DNA of 64,000 nucleotides, taken from contig MHAR01000033.1 of the NCBI GenBank assembly GCA_001803045.1, positions 1 through 64,000 on the forward strand, read 5' to 3'. A program made the translations under genes and the position numbers. Below the pieces are notes generated by a model. It searched no databases. It was not told the DNA's origin and was given only the letters and a program-made list of their open reading frames with translations. The stretch is from Ignavibacteria bacterium RIFOXYB12_FULL_35_14 (GTDB lineage: Bacteria; Bacteroidota; Ignavibacteria; Ignavibacteriales; Ignavibacteriaceae). Positions 43,420-52,596 of the stretch are shown in pieces (position 1 is the first letter of the stretch; every line of letters begins with the position of its first letter).

Positions 43420-43671
43420 TTAAGCCGCTTTCCTTTTAATGAGTCGATAGATAGCTAACAGAATTATTGCTCCGATTGTTGCCCCAATAAATCCAGCAGT
43501 TTGACCTGGTTCATAAATCCCTAAAAACTGCCCCAAATATGTAAAAACAATAGAACCAGCAATACCAATAAGTATTGTGATAATAATGCCTCCTGGATCT
43601 TTACCGGGCATAATAAATTTCGCCAGTGCACCGGCAACAAATCCAATTATTATTGTCCAAAGAATTGACAT
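43420..43671 (-). CDS. GlsB/YeaQ/YmgE family stress-response membrane protein
   Basis: 83 residues, almost entirely three membrane helices: ILWTIIIGFVAGALAKFIMPGKDPGGIIITILIGIAGSIV, then GFIGATIGAIILLAIYRLI. This is the Transgly_assoc family pattern including the conserved GKDPGG. Length matches the family. Members are stress-inducible inner-membrane proteins of uncertain function. It follows the DUF4126 gene by 30 bp on the same strand; the two are probably one transcript. Confidence 0.92.
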   Translation of the reverse strand: MSILWTIIIGFVAGALAKFIMPGKDPGGIIITILIGIAGSIVFTYLGQFLGIYEPGQTAGFIGATIGAIILLAIYRLIKRKAA

Positions 43672-43701
43672 GCTTTGCCTCTTTTGTTGATGATTAATGT
43701 G

Positions 43702-44280
43702 TTATGATGATGTTTTACTTTTTGCAGTAAATCTATTAGCTAAAGTTTTAGTTGCCCAAACCAGCAATGCAATAACAACAATACCCGCAAATACAGGAAT
43801 AAAAATTGCAAATGCAGCCAATGTTAAGGAACTACCGGATTCAACTGTAGAAAGCACGGAATTGCCTAAACCACCTGTTGTAATTGATGATGTAATTCTC
43901 GTTACCCCTGTCAGCGCTTGGATTGTTCCCGCAACCCCACCGCCGGCAATTATGGCCAGCGTCCAGTTAAGAAGCGGGGACATTCCTGTAACAACCGATG
44001 CCATTAAAATAATGCCCGCAACCACAGCAATGGGTGATGCAATTGTGTCTAGAATATTATCAACCCACGGAATGTAATAACCGGCTATCTCTAAAACCGT
44101 TGCTATGCTGAAAGTAATCAGGGCGGGATAAGTTCCTATCCAACCAAATGAATTTGCAAGTGTTAAATTTCCAGTTAACGAGGCAATACTTATCACAAGA
44201 AATGGAATAAAAATTCTAAAGCCGCTTGCAGCACTTAGTCCTATACCCATTAAAATGGTAAGTAATATTTCAAAATTCAT
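43702..44280 (-). CDS. DUF4126 membrane protein
   Basis: 192 residues with five to six membrane helices. The N-terminus ILLTILMGIGLSAASGFRIFIPFLVISIASL and the segment YYIPWVDNILDTIASPIAVVAG followed by LNWTLAIIAGGGVAGTIQALTGVTRI are the DUF4126 conserved blocks. Function is not known. Its pairing with a GlsB-family gene suggests an envelope-stress role, which is inference. It precedes a 265-bp gap with no visible gene. Confidence 0.9.
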   Translation of the reverse strand: MNFEILLTILMGIGLSAASGFRIFIPFLVISIASLTGNLTLANSFGWIGTYPALITFSIATVLEIAGYYIPWVDNILDTIASPIAVVAGIILMASVVTGMSPLLNWTLAIIAGGGVAGTIQALTGVTRITSSITTGGLGNSVLSTVESGSSLTLAAFAIFIPVFAGIVVIALLVWATKTLANRFTAKSKTSS

Positions 44281-44545
44281 TCGTTAGTTCCAATTAAAGA
44301 TTTTAATAGAATCCTATAAGGATTATTATCGAAAGAAACTCATGACGATAACCGATAAAAACATGAATAAAATTGTGATAATCTCAAATTATTTTAACTT
44401 GATGCTGAAGAATCAGAGCACTGAGAATAATTCCCGCAAAAGCCTATACTATCTCTCAGGAAAAATCGAGTTTTCGTTTTGAAGAACTCCTAACAATTTT
44501 TATCGGTTAAAACTTATGAGTTTACACCCGCAACAGAAAGAGGGG

Positions 44546-45820
44546 TTATTTTTTAGCTTTAAGCAGAATTTCCATCATTGCTTCAGCAGCTCCCGAACAA
44601 ATTTTTCTAATCAAAGCCCTATCGGTTTCATCACCAATCTCATAGGTAAGAGCTGGTGCGTTAAAAACATTATAAGCCCAGTCATCGGAAGTTGGGGCGT
44701 TGTAATCATTCAACGATTCATCAACATTAAGTTTGTAATCCGGAAATATTTCGTGTGTTCTGTTCAACCAGCTTTTCGTTGTTTCATAAGTTGGGTCAAA
44801 ATCCAATGAGCTGTCCTTCGCTATTATGTAAAAAACATCTTGCTGTGTTGAATGAAAATCAACAAAGAATTTTACTTTACTTTGTGATTGCCCGGCAGTT
44901 TTCAGAAGTTCATCTCTTACCAATCTTGTTTCGGGTTGATTAAAAGCAAACCAATCGCGGTTTAAGTCCACGCCATTTGAATTGTGCCGCCAATGTCCCT
45001 CATCTACACCATCGGGATTGACAAGAGGAATTACAATAACACGAAATCTCTTTCTAAAATTTTTTGATAATTCAGAATCGTCTATTAGTTTTTCAACAAA
45101 GGATTTTAATGCAAACGCTCCTGTCACTTCTGGGGGGTGCTGTCTCCCGATAATAAAAACCAAATCAGGGTCTTTATTTTCCTCATTAATTTCTATTTTA
45201 TTAATTGCTCTTCCCTTCGCTGATTCGCCGATTACACTCTTCTTCAAGAAGGATTTAGTCATGAGTTCATCAATCCAGCTTTCATAATCATCAGATAGAA
45301 ACAATTCCTGAGCAGAAACCCAAAGTGAGGTTGGTTTTATCTTCAATTTTAAATTTGCAATTCCTTTAGACGTATCGTTAAAATAATAATTGGTATCAAT
45401 CGGTCTCCAATTATTTCCATCATAACTTAGCTTCGGTATATATCTGTGTGAACCATCTTTGTAAAGAATTTTAAGATTTATTTCTCTGTCCATCTCGCTC
45501 CAAATTTTAAATGAATACCATGCGGAATTGTTAATGGGTGAATTTTCCGGTTCAATTACGGCAATGAATGTGGAATCATCCTCTTGATAAAAATCATTTA
45601 GCCTCGAACCGGGAAATTCGTTGCTTACATAGAGCTTACTGCCGCTAAATAAGAAAGTTCTTTTGTGCTGGGAGTAAATTGTTTTGTTCGTAGTAACTGT
45701 TGAACCGGGAGGATCATAGGGCAGGCCCTTAATCTCTTCTTGAGATGTTTCTTTAGTAGATGAGCAGCCAAAAATCAAAAAAAGAATTGTTGTAATTAAA
45801 TGCAGCGATAAAGATCTCAT
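44546..45820 (-). CDS. M14-family zinc carboxypeptidase-like lipoprotein
   Basis: 424 residues. The signal ends in LIFGCSS (lipobox Cys19). A beta-sandwich region (about 30-165) is followed by the M14 peptidase domain. Zinc ligands are H228, E231 (GRQHPPEVTG) and H323 (DFHSTQQDVFYI); an Asn-Arg pair lies in GVDLNRDW, and the general base is E394 in TYEIGDETD. The N-terminal sandwich plus M14 layout is that of the AGBL/cytosolic-carboxypeptidase-like subfamily in bacteria. It probably trims peptides or cell-wall peptides at the envelope. All catalytic residues are present. Confidence 0.92.
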   Translation of the reverse strand: MRSLSLHLITTILFLIFGCSSTKETSQEEIKGLPYDPPGSTVTTNKTIYSQHKRTFLFSGSKLYVSNEFPGSRLNDFYQEDDSTFIAVIEPENSPINNSAWYSFKIWSEMDREINLKILYKDGSHRYIPKLSYDGNNWRPIDTNYYFNDTSKGIANLKLKIKPTSLWVSAQELFLSDDYESWIDELMTKSFLKKSVIGESAKGRAINKIEINEENKDPDLVFIIGRQHPPEVTGAFALKSFVEKLIDDSELSKNFRKRFRVIVIPLVNPDGVDEGHWRHNSNGVDLNRDWFAFNQPETRLVRDELLKTAGQSQSKVKFFVDFHSTQQDVFYIIAKDSSLDFDPTYETTKSWLNRTHEIFPDYKLNVDESLNDYNAPTSDDWAYNVFNAPALTYEIGDETDRALIRKICSGAAEAMMEILLKAKK

Positions 45821-46011
45821 AAAATTTTGCCTGTGTTTGTTAAAACGTTCTTGGAAATCTTAACTAAAACTAACATAAATTTGAACTAAATTGATTGAAA
45901 TCTCTATTAAGAAAAAGATTGTTCAAAAAATTACCCTTATTTTAAAGGAACAAAATCATTTAAGATAAGTATCATAAACGTTATTAAAATTTATTAGGAG
46001 CAAAGAAGATC

Positions 46012-47397
46012 ATGACACACATAATAAAAGTTCTTTTTCTTGTTCTGTTTATGCTCACCATTTCATCATTCAGCCAAAATCCCGATCAGAAATCAATTGC
46101 AGTTACAGTCTACAATGCTAATCTAGGCGTTGTAAAAGATTTGCGGGAATTGGACATCAAATCAGGCACATCAAAAATTTTCCTTACAGATGTTGCGCAA
46201 TTCATTGATCCAACAAGTGTTCATATAAAAATTAACGGCGAAGTCATCGAGCAAAATTATCAGTATGACCTTGTGAGTCTTGATAAAATTTTACAGAAAT
46301 ATGTTGATAAGGAAATTCAGCTTATCGGCGAGAATAATGAATTCATTGAAGGGAAATTACTCTCAAGCTTTGCCGGACAAATTGTAATCGAGAAAAAGGA
46401 AGGCGGACTAATGATGATTCCCAATACAGCAAAATATCGTTTCTCCGTCGGATCACTGCCCGAAGGATTGATAACAAAACCAACTTTGGTTTGGTTGGTA
46501 AGCTCAAAATCTTCCGGAAAACAAGATGTTGAAATTTCTTATCAAACATCGGGTATGAACTGGCATGCAGAGTATGTTGCAGTGTTAAATCAAAACGACA
46601 CAAAGTTAGATCTCAACTCTTGGGTAAGTGTGGAGAACCATTCCGGTGCAGCTTACAAAAACGCTGTCTTAAAACTGGTTGCAGGCGACGTAAATTTAAT
46701 AACCCCTGGCAGAACTCAACCTTTTGCATACACTGAAGAGATGAGGATGGATAAGGGTGTAGCCCCTCAGCAATTTCAAGAAAAAGAATTCTTTGAGTAT
46801 CACATTTACAATCTGCAAAGACCCGCAACGCTTGCACAAAACGAAACAAAACAAATTTCTCTATTCGAAGCCGGGGATGTTAAAGCAACTAAAAAGTTTT
46901 ATTACAAAAGCGGCGGATATCGTCCCTATTATTACGGCACTACGTCAAGTTCGGGAAAAGTCGCGGTAATTGTTGAGTTTGAAAATAAGGAAGAATATAA
47001 CCTCGGTGTTCCAATGCCGAAAGGTAAAGTGCGTGTTTATAAATCTGACGGAGAAACAATCGAATTCATCGGTGAAGATATGATTGATCATACTCCGAAT
47101 AAAGAAAAGGTTAAGCTTAGAATTGGCGATGCTTTTGATATTGTTGCCGAAGAAGTACAAACTGAAAACAAAAAGATTACCGATAGAGTTTACGAACAAG
47201 CTTATGAAATCACTTTTAAGAACAGAAAGAAAGAAGACATTGTTGTTGAGGTTGAGAGATATCTTGGATTTTATTGGGAAATTTTAAGCTCATCCATCGG
47301 TTACGAGAAGAAAGATTCGCAAAATATAATCTTCAAGGTACCGATTAAAGCTGATAGTGAAACTGTGCTGAAGTTTAAAGTGAGATATACTTATTAG
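46012..47397 (+). CDS. DUF4139 domain exported protein
   Basis: 461 residues with a signal peptide (LFLVLFMLTISSFSQ). The N-terminal part (VTVYNANLGVVKDLRELDIKSGTSKIFLTDVAQFIDPTSVHI) and the central region (LVWLVSSKSSGKQDVEISYQTSGMNWHAEYVAVL, WVSVENHSGAAYKNAVLKLVAGDVN) are the hallmark of DUF4139 proteins. The end is a beta-rich domain. Function is unknown; the family is exported and widespread in Bacteroidota. TTAGGAGC lies 12 bp before the start. It is convergent with the frameshifted T9SS gene. Confidence 0.9.
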   Translation: MTHIIKVLFLVLFMLTISSFSQNPDQKSIAVTVYNANLGVVKDLRELDIKSGTSKIFLTDVAQFIDPTSVHIKINGEVIEQNYQYDLVSLDKILQKYVDKEIQLIGENNEFIEGKLLSSFAGQIVIEKKEGGLMMIPNTAKYRFSVGSLPEGLITKPTLVWLVSSKSSGKQDVEISYQTSGMNWHAEYVAVLNQNDTKLDLNSWVSVENHSGAAYKNAVLKLVAGDVNLITPGRTQPFAYTEEMRMDKGVAPQQFQEKEFFEYHIYNLQRPATLAQNETKQISLFEAGDVKATKKFYYKSGGYRPYYYGTTSSSGKVAVIVEFENKEEYNLGVPMPKGKVRVYKSDGETIEFIGEDMIDHTPNKEKVKLRIGDAFDIVAEEVQTENKKITDRVYEQAYEITFKNRKKEDIVVEVERYLGFYWEILSSSIGYEKKDSQNIIFKVPIKADSETVLKFKVRYTY

Positions 47398-47704
47398 GGC
47401 GCGCGGGATGGTATCTCGTTCCTTTCGGTGGAGATTAAGATTAAGATGAAGATAAAGATTAAGACCTGTCAGCCTCCCTGGCATCCATTGTACATGGGGG
47501 CAGGCTGGCTGATTAAGATGCTTAAAAAATGTTCAATAATGAATATCGAATAAAGAATGTTGAACATTGAAGTAAGAAAGAACAAACCCAATTTCTCTTA
47601 AAGCCAATGTAACGCTTAAAGAAATTGGGTTTGTAAGCATCTTTAATCAGTCAAAATACTATTTGAGTAGTACCCCCATAAGGATTTCTAATAAAATGAT
47701 TTCA
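47398..47704. other. Repeat-rich convergent intergenic region
   Basis: Contains GATTAAG-type short repeats (47429-47463), a compound hairpin with CAGCCT / AGGCTG arms (47470-47510), a TTCAATA/GAATATC/TTGAACATTGAAG degenerate stretch (47531-47570) and the 53-bp hairpin at 47582-47634. No gene is seen. Such stretches between convergent genes are typical sites of dispersed short repeats. Confidence 0.5.
47582..47634. repeat. 53-bp hairpin repeat, copy 2 (ACAAACCCA family)
   Basis: Perfect 14-bp inverted repeat ACAAACCCAATTTC / GAAATTGGGTTTGT (47582-47595, 47621-47634) enclosing 25 nt. Its outer arms share ACAAACCCA with copy 1 at 12820-12871, its total length differs by one base, and GCGTTA recurs in the loop on the minus strand. 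It lies 3' of the T9SS-protein gene that ends at 47705. Confidence 0.7.
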
Positions 47705-47713
47705 TCATTTTAT
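47691..47713 (-). terminator. Hairpin overlapping the stop codon of the T9SS gene
   Basis: Perfect 10-bp stem ATAAAATGAT / ATCATTTTAT with a TTC loop. The arm on the gene side contains the stop codon (TGA, 47705-47707), so the hairpin could both terminate and protect the mRNA end. Confidence 0.5.
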
Positions 47714-50583
47714 CATCAAAAACTTCTTTGATGCAACAAAATCATTAACACGTAACTGGTAGATGTAAACACCGCTTGCCAGTTTACTTGCATCAAATAC
47801 AATCGAATATCTACCTGCTTCTTTCCATTCGTTTAAAAGTGTTGCTACCTCTCTTCCTAATACATCATACACTTTCAATGTTTGCCAACTGCCGACTGGT
47901 GACTGCCAATTAATTCTCGTGGTTGGATTGAATGGATTAGGATAATTATTAAACAAAGCAAAATCAAACTCATTAATTTCTTCTTCAACGGAAGAAACTA
48001 TGATTGTTGTATCAACAGCAAATTGGAAAATATCATCCGTGGTAATTTCTTTATAAGTGATGATTTTTAATGTATCACCATTGTGCGGTTGAATACCGAA
48101 GCTAAAATCAAATTTTATTTGATAGGTAGTGGTGGCATCAGTTGCCCCTTGCGGTTGTAAAATAATTGGTTGGCTATACTTCCAACGTGAAAGATTCTGG
48201 GTTTCCATAGTAACAAAAGCTATATATGTAGCTACCTGTTTCTCTGTCATATTGTGAATCTTAAATGGAGTGACAACTTTTACATTCGTAAAATTTGTGC
48301 GTACAGTATCACTAGGATAAAGATAGCTTCCATTAGAACTTGTATCAAGATTATTAAAAACCACGACCCAATCATTTGGAACTCTCACTTTCGGATTTCC
48401 TACTTGTGGCGGAAAGAATATTGTGTCCGTTTGATTCAGTTCATCTCTATTAAACTTCGATAACGAATAATTAAGATTTGTTTCATAGTCTGTTACTAAA
48501 ATTTTGATTCCGTCAAAAACAGGAGTTGATACTCCCCTCTGAAGTAAATAATCATTTAAGACAATAAAACCCGAATTGAGATTTGTAATGTCCATTAACT
48601 TGGTTGTATCGTTGTTGACTGAAAATGTTAATTCGTAAATATCATCAATAACTTGAGAGGTATCAATTATTTGCACTAAAAATTCGGGTGTTGCATTTCC
48701 CTGACGATGATAAAAATAATTGCTGACGTATGAGGTCGTTTCATAGTTAATTCCAAACGATTTACTTATGATTGTTGTATCAGAATTTCCATCAGATGCG
48801 GTAATTTTTAAGTAATAAGTTGGCGAGTTTGGGATATTAGTAACATCCCAGAAATGAATTTCACCCCCAACTGGAAGAGAATTGTTAAATATTTCAGCAT
48901 ATGTACCTAATGAGTCTAAAGAATACTCAATCTTTATATTCAATTGAGAATTATCCGCATCTTCTGCAAGCCAGCCAATTTGGAGAGGAGAATAATTAAC
49001 CACCGCTCCTTCGAAGTTGAGATCCAAATTTAATTCGGGTTGGGCGTTGACAAGATTATTAATTTTAAATCTATTATCTACAACATCGTAATAATTTTTT
49101 CGTTTATCATTTGGGTCATAAGCAACAATTCTTAATACATAATTCACGCCATCTTTAAAATTGTTTGTGTTCCAGATAAAGGCTGATGTCACTGATAAAT
49201 CCGCAACTAATGGGAGCCATGTTTTTCCCAAATCCGAAGAGCATTGGATAAATACCTTTGCATTCGGATCGGCACCCGAATACTGCCACGTAATTGGAGT
49301 TTCTCCGTTAATTATTCCGTCATTAGGTGATGTTAATTGAATTTCATAATTATTATTTCCTCCATGATAAGCTATGTTATTGCTTATATTGGGCCAATAA
49401 TAGATGAAGTTAATATTTGCAGCATCATAAATCAAATCCTTAAAGTCGTTTGAGAAAAAAATTGCTAAAGCAATTTCTTTACTTTCACCAGCAACTAAGG
49501 AAAAGGGTCCGGTTCCAAAATTTATCACATAATCACCAGGATCATTAAAGTATGTCTGATTTGTATCAATTGATGTCGCCGATAGCCATTCCCACATAAG
49601 AGGAATATTTTTGGGAACATTTGAAAAACTGTTAGTATATGCTGCAGCATGAAATGAAGTAAGATCATTATTATTTGGTGTCTCTAAAAACTTAAATCCC
49701 AATATCCCTGTTTTTGCTCCACCCATTCCCATCCAATCATCATCCCAGCAATAAATAGAGTTTTTTGCCCAATAGAGACTCGAATCCCAAATAGGCCTTC
49801 CTGGTCTAATGAATTGAATTTTATCGTCCGCATAATCTGTATATCCCCCAATATGTGGATCACCATGAAAACCAAAATACAACTTGGGTAAGTCCTTGGG
49901 GCTTTCGTTCTTTAACTTATATTTTACAATTAAGACATCTTTTAATTCCCCACCGAATTGATAAACTCTTACTTCAGCTCTTAATCCCAAGCCTCTTTTA
50001 GAAGTGTCGCTTGGGAAAGGATAATAATTAGTGTCTGGGTTTCCGAATGAAACGTATTTTGATCTATTTGAATAGTCATCCATTACGTAGTAAGCTTCAT
50101 TAAGTGATAGCACGCTGTCAATTCCAAATTCACCTGGCCACTCTGTCCAGCTAGTTGGCCAACTCAATGAATTGAGACTTGTTTCTAACTCATTTTGATT
50201 AGGATTGGCATATCCGCTATCAGGAAGCCAACCCCACTTTTCTGATCCATCAGGAGAATAACCTCCTTGAGAAGTGAGGACAAATGAATCATCGACAATT
50301 ATTATGGTATCACCATTATCGCTTAAAACTTGACCCGCAGCTAAAGGTCCAAACTCAAACATATATCCTAATTTTTTCCAAACTAAATCAGCAACGTTGC
50401 CTGGCGGAGAAAATATATAGGCCGAGAAAAAGAGCCGGTATTATAAAAAATAATTGTTACGTCGTTTGAATTTATTAAAGCAAATTTTTCGTCAGGGAAG
50501 CCGAGAGAGTTGTCCTGCGGGTTAATCTCAATAAAAAAGAATATTGAAAGAATAAATGCGGAGAGAACGTATCTGGTGTACAT
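47705..50583 (-). pseudogene. T9SS-exported multi-domain protein, frameshifted near the N-terminus
   Basis: About 960 residues if repaired. The signal peptide and first segment (MYTRYVLSAFILSIFFFIE, then GFPDEKFALINSNDVTIIFYNTGSF) are in one frame from 50583. The rest continues in another frame (SPPGNVADLVWKKLGYMFEFGP onwards). Adding one T to the TTTT run on the minus strand (AAAA, 50410-50413) gives GSFSRPIYFSPPGNVADLVW and restores one open frame. The body has repeated beta-sandwich segments, and the end is a complete T9SS sorting domain (NYPNPFNPTTRINW; LKVYDVLGREVATLLNEW; FDASKLASGVYIYQL; SKKFLMIK). Whether the frameshift is real or an error cannot be told. Confidence 0.8.
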
Positions 50584-50680
50584 GCTAACTCCTACTAAAA
50601 TATTTTTCCCAAGCGCTAAGTTATGCTTAGCAAAACCTAATGCTTTTTCAATTAAGATTCAATGTGCTAATTTAATATTA

Positions 50681-51061
50681 CTACGTGCTGTAATACATAC
50701 TGCTATCAAGGTACGGCAAAACAGTAATTATCAATACAATTATGGCTATAATGTAAAGCACCATAAACACTAACGTAATTATTATAAAAATCTTCTGTAT
50801 GAAGAAGAACCGGCTTTGTCTTTCGAGTGCACGCTCAAGCATGTTGTTGTCGCTCGAAAGCATGAAAGATAAAAAAGAATCTGAGGATTCTCTTAATCGT
50901 AAACCGGAAATGATTAGCGGGATTCCTAAAATCGCGCCGATTATTGTAATAGAATAAAGCGCTCCGACAATTATATAAAATATGCCGACGAATCTCATAT
51001 CGGAAGTTAATCTGGTGATCGTCGTTCTCAGCATGGGTATAGAACTAATTAGATCTGACAT
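50681..51061 (-). CDS. Small membrane protein, DUF5362-like
   Basis: 126 residues with two helical pairs. DMRFVGIFYIIVGALYSITIIGAILGIPLIISGLRLRESSDSF is the conserved region of a small family of two- to three-helix membrane proteins annotated as DUF5362. A second hydrophobic hairpin follows (IFIIITLVFMVLYIIAIIVLIITVLPYL). No functional motif. It is leftward and separated from the frameshifted gene by about 100 bp. Confidence 0.6.
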   Translation of the reverse strand: MSDLISSIPMLRTTITRLTSDMRFVGIFYIIVGALYSITIIGAILGIPLIISGLRLRESSDSFLSFMLSSDNNMLERALERQSRFFFIQKIFIIITLVFMVLYIIAIIVLIITVLPYLDSSMYYST

Positions 51062-51142
51062 AATTTTTCTCCTAAAGGATTAATAAAAAATTATTGCGGT
51101 ACGAATTTAATTAAGTCCGGAATTTTTCAAAGAAATTTCGCT

Positions 51143-51343
51143 TTAGTCGTGATGTTCTGCTGGAGGAATATTTTCTGCACCTTCAATCTTACCTATTAGC
51201 ATTTCCGGATGATGTGTTAACATCGGTAAGCAATGTGAGCAAATAAATGGGGGCTTACCGGAATAGCTTAAGGTTACTAGGGGTATTTCATTTTCAGACC
51301 GATTGCAGTTTAAGCAATGCTGAAGCTTGGTTTTTTCGTCCAT
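51143..51343 (-). CDS. Small zinc-ribbon-like protein
   Basis: 66 residues. Cys10 and Cys13 (HCLNCN) and Cys35 and Cys38 (FICSHC) form two CXXC knuckles 21 residues apart, the layout of a zinc ribbon. Several His residues follow (LTHHPEM; EHHD). It is probably a cytosolic metal-binding protein of unknown role. An AAGGAAAT site precedes the ATG. It precedes the DUF5362-like gene on the same strand. Confidence 0.7.
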   Translation of the reverse strand: MDEKTKLQHCLNCNRSENEIPLVTLSYSGKPPFICSHCLPMLTHHPEMLIGKIEGAENIPPAEHHD

Positions 51344-52004
51344 ATAATTTCCTTTTAATAATTATTTATTTTCTTAGTGGTTAAGATATTATCACATTAG
51401 TGCAGAACAAAATGATTTTTAAGAAAAGGAATTGTGTAAGCCACTGCGGTCAAAAATAAATATGAAGCAGTAAAAAAGCCTTCTTAATTATCCGTATTAG
51501 ACCGATTTTGATTATCACTGAATTCAATTGCTTTCCTAATTGATTACTCCTCCGTTTGAAAGAGAAATATTGCCTTTGCCGGAAAGGCTTTTCAAAAACA
51601 AGTTATACTACAATTTGTAAAAATAAGCTGAGAGGGTTAAAGAGGACGACCTTATTGGGTTATTAGGGTTACTGATTTCAGACATTTAATCAACAAGTTA
51701 ATACCTGTTTTCTGAAACCTTAGTAAAACAACTAACCTATTAAAATACGACCTTATCACCTTCTTTCTTTGGGATACATTGTGTAACAGAACTTTAAAAT
51801 TAAACCAATCTGAAATTTATTTGGACAGATATGGTTTTGGTCCAATATTTCTACAGAAAGTTTTATCCCTGGTTCGTTTGATCATATAAAAATGGTTTCC
51901 TTTAAACAGGAGTACAGTACTTAGAACTATCGGTTCTACTTTTTAAAATCAAAAAGGGCACGAAATACTCGCCCTTCTAATCGTTTCGATACCCGTAGCT
52001 CAGC
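51344..52004. other. Long intergenic region with weak repeats
   Basis: 661 bp without a supportable gene on either strand. It holds a 10-bp direct repeat ACGACCTTAT (51646-51655 and 51747-51756). Between the copies is an imperfect inverted repeat (TTACT..TTTCAGA / TCTGAAA..AGTAA, 51669-51726). A small palindrome AGAAC-TATCG-GTTCT lies at 51923-51937. No tRNA or ncRNA family is recognised. Confidence 0.4.
51946..51976 (-). terminator. Terminator after the SnoaL-like gene
   Basis: On the minus strand AAGGGC / GCCCTT (arms 51971-51976 and 51954-51959, 11-nt loop) is followed by TTTTTGATTTT. It is about 30 bp after the stop codon at 52005. Confidence 0.7.
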
Positions 52005-52466
52005 TCACTTTTTAATTTCGCCGCCATGATCACCGACAAGCATCCATTTACCGGCCTTTTTCATCAAGATGTCAGTCCAGCGTCCTCTTTCGGTATTGGG
52101 TTTACCATCGACACCTTCTGTAACTTGTGTAAAATAATAATGTACGTAGGCAAAATCTCCGTTCACCCAAATTCTTGCGGGTGTAATTGTATAATACATT
52201 ACCTTACCTTTTGCTGTCCAATAACCAAAAGATTTTTTAACATCGGCTTTCGTGCCGGGTGCTTCGTTCTCATAAGACCAACCATAGTAAGATTCATCAA
52301 AGACAGATAGAAAATCCATTGGTCTATCCGATAAGCCGACTGCCCAGTAAGCATCAACTGCAGTCCAAACTTCCTTTTGAGCATCTGACCATTGTTGTGC
52401 TGGAGAGTTTGAAACAAAGAAGAAAAGAAAAAGAACGAAGAAAAAACCACCAAATAGTTTTTGCAT
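52005..52466 (-). CDS. Exported SnoaL/NTF2-like (DUF4440-type) protein
   Basis: 153 residues with a signal peptide ending SNSPAQ. The mature part QWSDAQKEVWTAVDAYWAVGLSDRPMDFLSVFDESYYGWSYE and the C-terminal block YTITPARIWVNGDFAYVHYYF, then GRWTDILMKKAGKWMLVGDHGG, follow the cone-shaped NTF2-like fold of DUF4440/SnoaL proteins. Its role (ligand binding or enzymatic) is unknown. It is upstream of its own terminator and about 130 bp downstream of the amylase gene. Confidence 0.85.
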   Translation of the reverse strand: MQKLFGGFFFVLFLFFFVSNSPAQQWSDAQKEVWTAVDAYWAVGLSDRPMDFLSVFDESYYGWSYENEAPGTKADVKKSFGYWTAKGKVMYYTITPARIWVNGDFAYVHYYFTQVTEGVDGKPNTERGRWTDILMKKAGKWMLVGDHGGEIKK

Positions 52467-52596
52467 TTTATTCTCCTAATAGAATATTATTTAAGATGTG
52501 AATTAACTGTGTGTTAAGATTAGAAAAGAACAGATGTGAACCAAACAATAATTGCCTCGCTGTGCTGTGGCACACAAGTTTAAAAAAGAAAATTTT

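Noticed and set aside
47429-47463. GATTAAG-type units as a CRISPR or tandem-repeat locus
   Set aside because: Units are short, degenerate, not separated by spacers and number only about five.
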